A DNA stretch of 64,000 bases from Neoaquamicrobium sediminum. Its GTDB lineage: Bacteria > Pseudomonadota > Alphaproteobacteria > Rhizobiales > Rhizobiaceae. The stretch is from contig NZ_JABETK010000003.1 of assembly GCF_013240295.1 (NCBI RefSeq), forward strand, positions 62,001-126,000, given 5' to 3'. Under the pieces are notes generated by a model, which worked only from the letters and a program-made list of their open reading frames with translations, was not told the DNA's origin and searched no databases. Below are positions 9,553 through 17,890 of this stretch, one piece after another. Positions within the stretch are counted from its first letter, which is position 1. The number at the start of each line of letters is the position of its first letter. The translations under genes were made by a program, and so were the position numbers.

Positions 9553-10149
9553 CTAGACTTCGACCGTCTCGCGATAGGCCGTCTGCCAGCCCCATGCTCC
9601 GGAGCCGTACCCGCGCTGCGTGACACGCTCCTTGTAGATGGCCGCGATGATCTCGCCGTCGCCGGCGAGCAGCGACTTGGTCGAGCACATCTCCGCGCAG
9701 AGCGGCAGCTTGCCTTCGGCCAGGCGATTGGCGCCGTATTTCGCATATTCGGCCTCGGTCGAATCCGCCTCTGGACCGGCCGCACAGAACGTACATTTGT
9801 CCATCTTGCCGCGCGAGCCGAAATTGGCGACACGCGGATATTGCGGCGCGCCGAACGGGCAGGCGTAGAAGCAGTAGCCGCAGCCGATGCACAGATCCTT
9901 CGAATGCAGCACTACCGCGTCCGCTGTCGTGTAGAAGCAATCGACAGGGCATACCGCCGCACATGGCGCGTCGGTGCAGTGCATGCAGGCCATGGAGACC
10001 GAGCGCTCGCCCGGCTTGCCGTCGTTGATGGTGACGACACGGCGCCGGTTGATGCCCCAGGGCACATCGTGCTCGTTCTTGCAGGCGGTGACGCAGGCGT
10101 TGCACTCGATGCAGCGGTCGGCGTCACAAAGGAACTTCATCCTGGCCAT
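9553..10149 (-). CDS. fdhH: Formate dehydrogenase beta subunit (four-cluster ferredoxin)
   Basis: A 198-residue iron-sulfur subunit that links the catalytic subunit to cytochrome b. It carries four Cys groups for [4Fe-4S] clusters: CDADRCIECNACVTACKNEHD at the N-terminus, CMHCTDAPCAAVCP, CIGCGYCFYACP, and the dispersed CTFC...CAEMC set. It is shorter than E. coli FdnH and lacks the C-terminal membrane anchor, as usual for the alphaproteobacterial type. It lies between the catalytic and gamma subunit genes. The symbol follows the subunit naming used here and is not taken from a reference. Confidence 0.92.
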   Translation of the reverse strand: MARMKFLCDADRCIECNACVTACKNEHDVPWGINRRRVVTINDGKPGERSVSMACMHCTDAPCAAVCPVDCFYTTADAVVLHSKDLCIGCGYCFYACPFGAPQYPRVANFGSRGKMDKCTFCAAGPEADSTEAEYAKYGANRLAEGKLPLCAEMCSTKSLLAGDGEIIAAIYKERVTQRGYGSGAWGWQTAYRETVEV

Positions 10150-10165
10150 TGTTCGTTCCTCTCTG

Positions 10166-13086
10166 TTAAGCCGCCGCGATCTGGCAAAGCGTGACCTTCG
10201 GTTCCTGCATGCCCGTCACTGGGTCGTAGCCGTAGGTGGTGATGCTGTTGGCGCTTTCACCCAGCACATAGGGATCGGTTCCCTCCGGATAGTTGGCCCG
10301 CAGATCCTCGCCTTGGAACCAGCCGCCGAAATGGAAGGGCATGAAGGCGACACCCCTGCCGACACGCTCGGTCACCAGCGCCTTCACCCTGGCCTTCGAT
10401 CGTTCTCCGCTCCGTTGACCCAGACCCACGCGCCGTCGCTGATGCCGCGCTCGCTCGCGTCGGCCGGGTTGATCTCGACGAACATGTCTTGCTGAAGCTC
10501 GGCCAGCCACCGGTTCGACCGGGTTTCCTCGCCGCCGCCTTCATATTCGACCAGACGACCGGTCGTCAGGATGATCGGGAACGAATTGGCGATGCCGTTG
10601 TCCACCGCTGCCTTCTGCACGCTGAAGCCGATGTTCGGCAGGCGGAATTGCCGGGCATCCGGATAGGTTGGATATTTCGCGACCAGGTCCACCCTGGGCG
10701 TATAAATCGGCTCGCGATGGATCGGCACCGGGTCGGGCAGGTTCCAGGCGAGGGCTCGGGCCTTTCCGTTCCCGTATGGATGACAGCCATGGCTGAGCAC
10801 GACGCGCTGGATGCCGCCCGACAGGTCCGTCGACCACGACACAGCTCCGATGTCGCCCATGTCGTCGCCGATCGTCTGGATGACGGTGAGCTCTTCAGGG
10901 GTCAGATCTTGGTCCCAGCCGAGCTTCTGCAGCACGGCCATAGTGAATTCCGGATAGCCGTCGGTGAGTTCGGAACCTTCCGTATAGGAGCCTTCGGCAA
11001 GAAGCGTTTCGCCGTTCCGTTCGACGCCGAAGCGCGCGCGAAACGGGCTGCCGCCGTCCATGACATGCAGGCCGGTGCTGTAGAGATTGGAGGTTCCGGG
11101 ATGGCGAACCTCGGGCTTGCCCCAGCACGGCCAGGGCAAGCCGTAATAGTCGCCGCCGACCTCCGGATCATCCTTCGGCGCGCGCAGGGTGACCAGATCG
11201 AACTTGTGCTGATTCTTCATGTGCGCCTTGAGCCGCTCCGGCGACTGGCCGCAATAGCCGGTCGACCAACTGCCGCGGTTCATCTCGCGCAGCACGTCCT
11301 CCGGCACCGGCCGGTCACCTTCGACCGCGATATTCTTGAACATCCAGTCAGCGAGGCCGAGTTTCTGCGAAAGCAGGTAGAGGACCTGATAGTCGTCCTT
11401 CTGCTCGAAGCTCGGCGGCACGATCTGCTCGCCCCACTGGAGGGCACGATTGGAGGCAACGCGCGACCCTGAGGTCTCGAACTGCGTGCAGACCGGCAGC
11501 AGATAGGTGTCTTCCTGACGGCCCGCCTGCACCGCGAGCGAAGCCCAGGTCGTCGGATGGGGATCGGCCACAACGAGCAGTTCAAGACCCGCAAGCCCCT
11601 TCACCGATTCCGGTATGCGGGCGATACTGTTGCTGGCATGGCCCTGCACGAACATCGCGCGCATGACGTCGGGCTGCTCGACCTCTTCCTTCGGCAGCGC
11701 AACCGAATCGAACCATCGCGTCAGCGGAACGCCGGGCGTCTCCATCAGCTCCTTGGAGGCGAACTGTCCGACCAGATCGTCGTAGGGGATCTCCCAGACG
11801 CGCGACCAGTGCTTCCAGGCGCCTTCCGTCAGCCCGTAGTAGAAGGGCAGCGTGACCACATCGAGCCCGATATCCGTCGCGCCCTGCACGTTGTCGTGAC
11901 CGCGGAAAATGTTCGCGCCGGTGCCCGGCTTTCCGATATTGCCGGTTGCCAGGCACAGGATGCAGCTTGCCCGCGTGTTGGCGGTTCCGACCGTGTGGTG
12001 CGTCTGGCCCATGCACCAGATGATCGTGGCCGGCTTCTGTGTCGCGAACATCTCGGCGATGCGCTTCAGTTGATCGCCAGGGACGCCGGTGATCGTCTCC
12101 ACCTCGTCGGGGGTGTATTTCGCGACTTCCTTGCGGACCTCATCCATCCCGTAGACGCGCTGGGCGATGAATTCCTTATCCTCCCAGCCGTTCTCGAAGA
12201 TGTGCCAGAGCATGCCCCAGATCAGCGCGATGTCGGTTCCGGATCTGAACCGGGCATACTCCGTGGCGTGCGCGGCCGTGCGGGTGAACCGGGGGTCCAT
12301 GACGATCAGGTTGCCGTTATTCAGCTCCTTGCCTTCGAGCAGGTGCTGCATGGCGACCGGATGCGCCTCGGCCGGGTTTCCGCCCAGAACGAGCATCGTC
12401 TTAGAGTTTCGGATGTCGTTGTACGAGTTGGTCATCGCGCCGTAGCCCCAGGTATTGGCTACGCCGGCGACCGTCGTCGAATGGCAGATACGCGCCTGAT
12501 GATCCTGATTGTTCGTTCCCCACAGGGCAGCGAGCTTGCGGAAGAGATACGTGCCTTCGTTGGAGAACTTCGCCGATCCCATCCAGTAGACGGATTCCGG
12601 GCCGGACTTCTCGCGAATCTCGAGAAGCTTGTCGCCGATGCCGTTGATCGCCTCGTCCCACGAGACGCGCTCCCACTGCCCTGCGACCAGTTTCATGGGA
12701 TATTTCAGGCGGCGGTCGCTGTGCACGAGCTCGCGCACGCTGGCGCCCTTGGCGCAGTGAGAGCCGCGGTTGAACGGGCTGTCCCAAGAGGGCTCCTGGC
12801 CGGTCCAGACGCCGTTCTGGACCTCGGCCGTCACGGTGCATCCGACCGAGCAATGGGTGCAGATGCTCTTTTTCAGTTCGATCGGCACACCCGGCTGCGG
12901 CGGGCTGATCGCGGCGGCCTTCCTGACCGTTCCGAGCTGGAACGAGCCGAGTGCGGCGACCCCGCCGACCGCGAGGCCGGATCGGCGAAGGAATGTCCGC
13001 CGGTCCACGGGAGCCGACGCCGTGCCTCCAATGAGCGACTGCAGTTTCGTGCGGCTTGCCTGTCCGCCTTTGCGTTTCGTCAGCAT
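10166..13086 (-). pseudogene. fdhG: Formate dehydrogenase catalytic alpha subunit, Tat-exported, one frameshift near the 3' end
   Basis: Molybdo/tungsto-bis-PGD catalytic subunit of the respiratory formate dehydrogenase. The twin-arginine signal is RRTFLRRSGLAVGG near residue 29. The [4Fe-4S] motif CTHCSVGC...CAKG follows near residue 75. The metal-binding residue is cysteine in QARICHSTTV, where E. coli FdnG has selenocysteine, so no Sec machinery is needed. The conserved WCMGQTHHTVG block is present. The first frame ends at 10384 after WVNGAEND; the C-terminal part (KARVKALVTERVGRGVAF) continues one frame over to 10166. A single missing base near 10408 explains it. The intact product is about 973 residues. 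Two subunit genes follow directly. Confidence 0.9.
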
Positions 13087-13093
13087 GGCGCCC

Positions 13094-13303
13094 TCACTTT
13101 CCCTTCGGATAGCCGTTCACGCGGTAGAAGGTCTTGACGTGATCGGTCTCCTGATAACGGGCCCGCGTCTCCTCTTCGCCGGGATCGTAGGCGTGCGCCT
13201 CGGTAGGAACGAACGCAGCGGTCGCGACGGCGGCGGTGGAGGCGCCGCCGAAGGCTCGAAGGAAGTTGCGCCGGCTCAGTGCCGATTGCCGCTCGTCCTG
13301 CAT
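13094..13303 (-). CDS. Small Tat-signal protein of the formate dehydrogenase region
   Basis: A 69-residue protein with a twin-arginine signal (SRRNFLRAFGGAST) and a short tail ending in KTFYRVNGYPKGK. Such small proteins directly upstream of fdhG are a recognised family of formate-dehydrogenase-region Tat targets. It ends 7 bp before the alpha subunit gene. It probably travels through Tat with, or assists, the enzyme; its exact role is not known. Confidence 0.85.
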   Translation of the reverse strand: MQDERQSALSRRNFLRAFGGASTAAVATAAFVPTEAHAYDPGEEETRARYQETDHVKTFYRVNGYPKGK

Positions 13304-13348
13304 CTTCCTTCCTCCTCTTTTTGCGGGCTCCCGGCCCTAGGCATGCGT

Positions 13349-14152
13349 CTATGCGCTTCGCCGCGTCTCCATGGCGAAGGCCTCTGTCTCGATGTCGATG
13401 AAGAGCCGCCCGACCGTGCCGATCGAGCGATAGAAACTGGCGCTTTTCGCGTTTTCCAGATCGGTGAAGAAGCGCCCGGCCCAAGGTAAGACGTGGCGCT
13501 CGAAGAAATCCTGCTGGCCGCCATCCGGGGCGATGAAGTGATTGCCGGCAAATCCGCTCATGATCTCGCAAAGGGTGCCGAGATGATCTTCCGGGTCAAA
13601 ATGGCCTTCCGCCCGCTCGATGCCAAGGCGGATCATGTCCCCGCGCAGGCGGGCGAGCGGGCGTTCGTTGAGGAAACCGGTGAGATAGTAGGACGCGTAA
13701 GGAAGAAGTTCTCCACGTCCGACGCCGATGAAAAGCTCATAATATTCCCGTCTGACGCTATTTGCCGACGCGGTTCCCGCCGCTCTTCCGAGTGCCGCAT
13801 GCGCCTGGCCAAGCGGTATCTCGGCGTCGCCTGTCACGTCGGAAAGCCGGGTCAACATGGCGGCATCGGGCGGCGCAAGCAGCAGCGCGGCAAGCAATGC
13901 GTATTCGTCCGACCGCGCGCGGTCGATATCATCGACACCTGCGGCGTGCTCGTCGGGCGCGGGATAGAGATCGGGGCGCAGTACGGTCCGGGAAAGGCCG
14001 GTAAGAGCCTCGACGGAGAGAACCCGTTCGGCCGGAATGCGATACCATAGCGAAACCGTGGGTTGAGCGACACCAAGACCGCGCGCCAGGACGGAAACTC
14101 CGCCCATCGCCCTGATCGCCTCCTCCAACCCTGCTTCCCTATGCATATTCAT
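13349..14152 (-). CDS. HTH-TorD fusion: redox-enzyme maturation chaperone with N-terminal DNA-binding domain
   Basis: The first 65 residues look like a Cro/YdaS-type helix-turn-helix (LEEAIRAMGGVSVLARGLGV followed by AQPTVSLWYRIP). Residues 85-265 are a TorD/DmsD-family chaperone, with EYYELFIGVGRGELLPYASYY and DPEDHLGTLCEIMSGF. The chaperone part should bind the Tat signal of the catalytic subunit and guard cofactor insertion. The HTH suggests the same protein senses free apo-enzyme and regulates its operon; that is inference. A perfect palindrome TCCCTG-TT-CAGGGA lies at 14201-14214, about 50 bp upstream. ATG 14146 is an alternative start. Confidence 0.85.
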   Translation of the reverse strand: MNMHREAGLEEAIRAMGGVSVLARGLGVAQPTVSLWYRIPAERVLSVEALTGLSRTVLRPDLYPAPDEHAAGVDDIDRARSDEYALLAALLLAPPDAAMLTRLSDVTGDAEIPLGQAHAALGRAAGTASANSVRREYYELFIGVGRGELLPYASYYLTGFLNERPLARLRGDMIRLGIERAEGHFDPEDHLGTLCEIMSGFAGNHFIAPDGGQQDFFERHVLPWAGRFFTDLENAKSASFYRSIGTVGRLFIDIETEAFAMETRRSA

Positions 14153-14200
14153 GCCCTCGGTACTGCACGTTTATAGTATTTCCCGATGGGCATAATGCAA

Positions 14201-14214
14201 TCCCTGTTCAGGGA
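14201..14214. promoter_or_regulatory. Palindrome TCCCTGTTCAGGGA, candidate operator
   Basis: Six-base arms TCCCTG and CAGGGA around TT, in the gap between the DUF3306 gene and the HTH-TorD gene, both on the minus strand. Its core CCTGTTCAGG recurs at 22448-22457 in the tungstate-regulator/transporter gap, and the half CCTGTTCA occurs between fdhD and moeA near 29600. A further copy at 4432 sits outside any promoter, so specificity is not proven. Confidence 0.5.
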
Positions 14215-14243
14215 AAGAATTCGTGACCTTCAAGTGCGCCGGC

Positions 14244-14978
14244 TCAGCGCGGCATCGCGCCGCCGTGGCGTGGCCGGAGGCCCGGTTCGGAGACCTGCTG
14301 ACGCCCGGCCTCGTCGGTCGGGCGCGGAAGCTTTGCCGGCTCCGCATCATCTGAGGCGGTTTCCGTCGAGCCTGCAACGTCGAGGGGTAGGGCCGGTTCG
14401 AGTGGTTCCGGCACCTGAGAGGGTTCCGGCGTGCCGGCGTCGGCTACCGAATCCGGCGGAACGGTCGCCGGTTGTTCAGATCCGGCACCGGGCGGCTCGT
14501 CGGCGGCAGTCGATCCCGCATCCGGCTCCAAGGCGCGCACCGTTTTCGACAGGAAGTCGACGACGGTTTCTTTCGCATCGAGCGGGCCGAAGCCTGCCAT
14601 CGAGCCGGGCTGGTTGAAATCCCAGGCATATTCCGACGGACCGACATAGTCGCGAATCCCTGGATCGAGCGACCACATCTTGCGCAGGGCCGCGCTCTTC
14701 AGCGCCAGCGGCACGTCCTTTTTCAGGAAGGCCGTAAGGTCGCTTTCGGCGGTCAGGTCCTCGAGGCGGGGAAGGGGCTCTGCAGGGTCAGCCGCTTCCG
14801 CCTCCGCCGCTTCCGGCTGCGCGGGATCGGGTTGCAGCAGCGGGGCGTCGGCATAGACATGCGCGGCAGCCTCGTCCCCTGCGTCTTTCGTTTCGGGTAC
14901 CGGCTGCGCCTCGTCGGACAGCGCCGCCCGTTTGCGGCGCGACCAGCGGGCGAAGGGATTTTCGTTGCCGCCGCTCAT
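14244..14978 (-). CDS. DUF3306 family protein of formate dehydrogenase clusters
   Basis: A 244-residue acidic, Pro/Ala/Glu-rich protein. The recognisable part is residues 1-20 (ENPFARWSRRKRA) and a core around 90-150 with DLTAFLKKDVPLALKSAALR, MWSLDPGIRDYVGPSEYAWDF and NQPGSMAGFG. The C-terminal 90 residues are low complexity. DUF3306 genes accompany bacterial formate dehydrogenase operons together with DUF3305; the molecular role is unknown. Its start overlaps the DUF3305 stop by four bases (ATGA), so the two are translationally coupled. Confidence 0.85.
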   Translation of the reverse strand: MSGGNENPFARWSRRKRAALSDEAQPVPETKDAGDEAAAHVYADAPLLQPDPAQPEAAEAEAADPAEPLPRLEDLTAESDLTAFLKKDVPLALKSAALRKMWSLDPGIRDYVGPSEYAWDFNQPGSMAGFGPLDAKETVVDFLSKTVRALEPDAGSTAADEPPGAGSEQPATVPPDSVADAGTPEPSQVPEPLEPALPLDVAGSTETASDDAEPAKLPRPTDEAGRQQVSEPGLRPRHGGAMPR

Positions 14979-15487
14979 TTCCCGTCGTCCCGATGTCCGG
15001 GACTCGGATCCCGTCTGGCCATCGCGTTGGGGTCCGCCCGATCACGCTTGCGCTTGATGAACGGGCGCTCGACGTGATGCGCCTCCACGAAGGCGGCAAG
15101 CTGCTGCCGTATTTCGACCGGCATCGGAAGGGCCTCAATGATGTCCGTACCGGTCTCCGTCAGCGCTTCGGCGTCGGCGGGATCGGCCGTCACAAGGTGC
15201 AGCACGACCCCTGGCGGCACATCGGTTTGACGCAGCACCACCCAGAGGCTGGGCCGCTGCGAACGCAGGTTCTCCCGATACATCGTCGTGTCCGTTCCGA
15301 AGAACTCCATCTCGATCGCGCCGGCATAATAACGGATCAGCCCCGCCGATTGTTCAAGCACTGTCCATGGCGCGGCGGCCGGCGCGCCGACGAGTAAGGC
15401 GACGGGCACCCAGGCGTGGTCAACCCAGGGGTTTTTCAGAGCCCGCCGCTCCACGATAACCCCGATTTCGACCTTTTCACGCACCAT
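14975..15487 (-). CDS. DUF3305 family protein of formate dehydrogenase clusters
   Basis: A 170-residue soluble protein with the DUF3305 features: an N-terminal GVIVERRALKNPWVDHAWVP segment, FFGTDTTMYRENLRSQRPSLW in the middle, and a Lys/Arg-rich tail. It is coupled to DUF3306 by an ATGA overlap and lies 10 bp after the DUF6352 gene. The family co-occurs with formate dehydrogenases; no activity is established. No signal peptide or membrane segment is visible, so it is presumably cytoplasmic. Confidence 0.85.
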   Translation of the reverse strand: MVREKVEIGVIVERRALKNPWVDHAWVPVALLVGAPAAAPWTVLEQSAGLIRYYAGAIEMEFFGTDTTMYRENLRSQRPSLWVVLRQTDVPPGVVLHLVTADPADAEALTETGTDIIEALPMPVEIRQQLAAFVEAHHVERPFIKRKRDRADPNAMARRDPSPGHRDDGK

Positions 15488-15496
15488 GCTGCGCTC

Positions 15497-16513
15497 CTAA
15501 TTCGCCGCCGCCATAGTGCGGAGCGGCAGCCCGGCGACGAGATTCTGCGGCTTCATGCGGATCGTCCGGTCGGGTGTCATCGCCATGATCAGCCAGACGG
15601 GCCGCGCACCCACGTCAGGCCTGGCTTCCGCGGTGTCGGAAAAGGTGAGCCGGAACAGCGCCAGGACGTTCTCCATGGCCTCCGGATCAACAGACTTGCC
15701 CGTCCACAGCGCATTGCCGATACGCGTCGCCTCGGCGTCGAGACCGACGAACCACGCCCAGTCGTCGTCCTCGATCCGCTCGACCGGTTCGATCGTCACC
15801 TCGACGGCCAGCAGATGGCGTATCCAGCCTTCCATCGCGGCGGCAAGGCCGCGTCGCGCGGGGCTATCGGCGCCGCCGAGACTGAGCACCATGTCGAAAG
15901 CGTCGCTCCTGCCAAAATAGCTGTCGGCATTCTTGTCTTCGAGGATCGCGAGCTCGGTGACGGCAGGTCCGCCGAGCATGCTCAGGAGCGGGGAGGCGTG
16001 GCGGTTCTGCTCGTGGACCTCTATCGTTTCCGCGTCGGCAAGCAGCAGCGCGCTTTCGTGGAAGGTCACCCGCTGCGTTCGATAGAACAGTTCGGCCGCG
16101 CGCAGGACGAAGGGGTCGTCCTCGCCGTCGAGCGTATTGCGCAGCACCACCTGCGCGAGCTGGTTCATGAAGAGCGGGGGCGTGTCGGCTGCCGAGCTGC
16201 GCGCCAGCTCGAGATAAGCGGCCTCGATCGAGGGCGCGGCCAGTAGGCGGTCACGGAAGGCGATCATGAACGCCCAGTTCTCGCGCGCATCTGCGTCGTT
16301 CAACGCGGCGATTTCGTCCTGCCCAACAGGCCGGCGGGGATTGTGAGCCAGAAGCTCATGATGCAGGCGCAGCTCCGCCTCGCAGGCCTCTTCGGGCGGC
16401 AGAAGCTCGGGGCGCGCGAAATAGGCCTTGAGGAACGTATCGGTCACCATCAGCCGACCTGCCTGATCCCGATCAAGCAGGTGGTGGCCCGAGGAAATCC
16501 AAAAATCCTTCAC
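15497..16513 (-). CDS. DUF6352 family protein
   Basis: A 338-residue soluble protein opening with MKDFWISSGHHLLDRD, a strongly conserved start of this family. It has no signal peptide or membrane segment. Residues 60-110 and 225-300 contain many acidic and aromatic residues. It overlaps the end of the DUF6505 gene by four bases (ATGA). The family is found next to formate dehydrogenase genes in alpha- and betaproteobacteria. The function is not known; a role in enzyme assembly or cofactor delivery is only suggested by context. Confidence 0.8.
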   Translation of the reverse strand: MKDFWISSGHHLLDRDQAGRLMVTDTFLKAYFARPELLPPEEACEAELRLHHELLAHNPRRPVGQDEIAALNDADARENWAFMIAFRDRLLAAPSIEAAYLELARSSAADTPPLFMNQLAQVVLRNTLDGEDDPFVLRAAELFYRTQRVTFHESALLLADAETIEVHEQNRHASPLLSMLGGPAVTELAILEDKNADSYFGRSDAFDMVLSLGGADSPARRGLAAAMEGWIRHLLAVEVTIEPVERIEDDDWAWFVGLDAEATRIGNALWTGKSVDPEAMENVLALFRLTFSDTAEARPDVGARPVWLIMAMTPDRTIRMKPQNLVAGLPLRTMAAAN

Positions 16514-17052
16514 TTGTCCCTTCCCGCCAATGCCCGGATGTCGACCTCGTCCACGGGGTCGTTTTCCTCATCTATTTCGATGACGCGAAATGCCGTGGCC
16601 GGATCGAGCCGGCTCACCTTTCGGTGGAGGGTGCGGAAGGTTTCGCGGACCCCTGCCTCCTCGCCCGCGCGGTGGAGGGCAAGCAGCGTGTTCGGCGGAT
16701 GGTCGCACAGCGACTGAGCGAAGGCGACCTCCTCCTCGGCCGCCGGCCGCGCGGCCTCCAGCCCCGGCGCGCCGCAACGGGCGACGAGCTGCTCCGCCAG
16801 TTTCTCGACCACGGCCGCGCGTTCTTCTGCGCTGGCCTCGGTCACAACGACGAGGGTGGACCAGCCGAAGCTGTCGACGCCCAGGAAACCGGCGCGGAAG
16901 GCCTGCCGTTCCTTGCCGGAAAGAGCCTCGACATCGGCGCCGAAGAACAGGAAGGAGCCGGTGACGGCCCACTCGCCGGGTTCCGCGGCGCGGGAATAGA
17001 CGAAAGTGTCCGAGGGATCGAGACGGATCGTGCGCGGCAGCTTCAAAGCCAT
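16510..17052 (-). CDS. DUF6505 family protein
   Basis: A 180-residue protein, cytoplasmic by the absence of a signal or membrane segment. It starts MALKLPRTIRLDPSDTFVY and carries GEWAVTGSFLFFG and GFLGVDSFGWSTLVVV, typical of the family. It overlaps the upstream ligase-like gene by 10 bp and the downstream DUF6352 gene by 4 bp, so the three are expressed as a unit. There is no known biochemical role. Confidence 0.8.
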   Translation of the reverse strand: MALKLPRTIRLDPSDTFVYSRAAEPGEWAVTGSFLFFGADVEALSGKERQAFRAGFLGVDSFGWSTLVVVTEASAEERAAVVEKLAEQLVARCGAPGLEAARPAAEEEVAFAQSLCDHPPNTLLALHRAGEEAGVRETFRTLHRKVSRLDPATAFRVIEIDEENDPVDEVDIRALAGRDK

Positions 17053-17789
17053 GGCATTCCCGTCGCGGGATCGAGCCAGCCGGGCGAGGCAACGGCTTTC
17101 GCCAGGCTCTGCCTCTCGACACCGTCCTGGCCGCGCTTTCCCGAAAGCAGCAGGTCGCCATTGTCAGCGAGCCGGGCATCCTGGCCGGTTCGCGATTGGC
17201 GTTCCAGCCACTGCCGGGCGACCGGCGCGAAGCCGGTTTCGCTCCACTGATGGAACGCGGACATCAAATGACGGGAAAAGCTGGCGATGATCTCGCCTGC
17301 GTCGGGTGCTTCGAAGCCCACCTCGTCGAGTGCGCCGCACAGCGGTCGCAGGCCGGGCTCGTCGCCACGGGCGATGGTGGTGCGGATCATGGCCGAGAAG
17401 ACGAGCCAGGCCGGGGTCTCGTCATCCCGGGTTTCCTCAGGCCAGCCCAGGCGCCCGCCGCCCACGCGCACCCCGTCGACGCAGATCGTGTCCGGCCATT
17501 CGAAGATGATCGGCCGCGACGGCGGCGCGTGCATCGCAAGCGCATCGGCCAGCGCGTTCATGCCGGCATAGAGTGCGAGGCGGGCTTCTGCCAACGGCTC
17601 TTCCGGCTCCAGGACGACCGCGAATTCGGCCGCATCGTAGCGCCGGGCCCATACCAGCGTGCCCGCACCCTGCTCGCCGGCGATGGTGCAGGCGTGCGCA
17701 AATGCGTCGCCGTGCTCTCGCAGGATTACGAGGCTGTAAAGCGGGGGCAGATCGAGTGCCCGGTCCATGACCGAAGCGCGCAGGGACAT
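17043..17789 (-). CDS. Biotin/lipoate--protein ligase family protein (formate dehydrogenase cluster)
   Basis: A 248-residue protein related to the BirA/LplA ligase fold: GTLVWARRYDAAEFAVVLEP resembles the adenylate-binding segment, and FEWPDTICVDGVRVGGGRLGW the substrate-binding loop. It lacks the BirA HTH domain. Known relatives transfer biotin or lipoate to lysine, but in this cluster no acceptor domain is seen, so a changed substrate is possible. It is the first gene of the long minus-strand operon that runs to fdhI, divergent from the polyferredoxin gene with about 100 bp between them. Confidence 0.75.
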   Translation of the reverse strand: MSLRASVMDRALDLPPLYSLVILREHGDAFAHACTIAGEQGAGTLVWARRYDAAEFAVVLEPEEPLAEARLALYAGMNALADALAMHAPPSRPIIFEWPDTICVDGVRVGGGRLGWPEETRDDETPAWLVFSAMIRTTIARGDEPGLRPLCGALDEVGFEAPDAGEIIASFSRHLMSAFHQWSETGFAPVARQWLERQSRTGQDARLADNGDLLLSGKRGQDGVERQSLAKAVASPGWLDPATGMPWL

Positions 17790-17890
17790 GATGCCGGTCC
17801 ATTGCTGATGACGGCGAGCGTATTATCCTTATAATGGTTCTAAAGTGAAGGCGCTATCGCAGTGGGCGGTATCGCGCCGCGGGAGGCACG

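Noticed and set aside
10384-13086. Selenocysteine at the FdhG active site
   Set aside because: The codon at the metal-ligand position encodes Cys (ARICHS); there is no in-frame TGA there.
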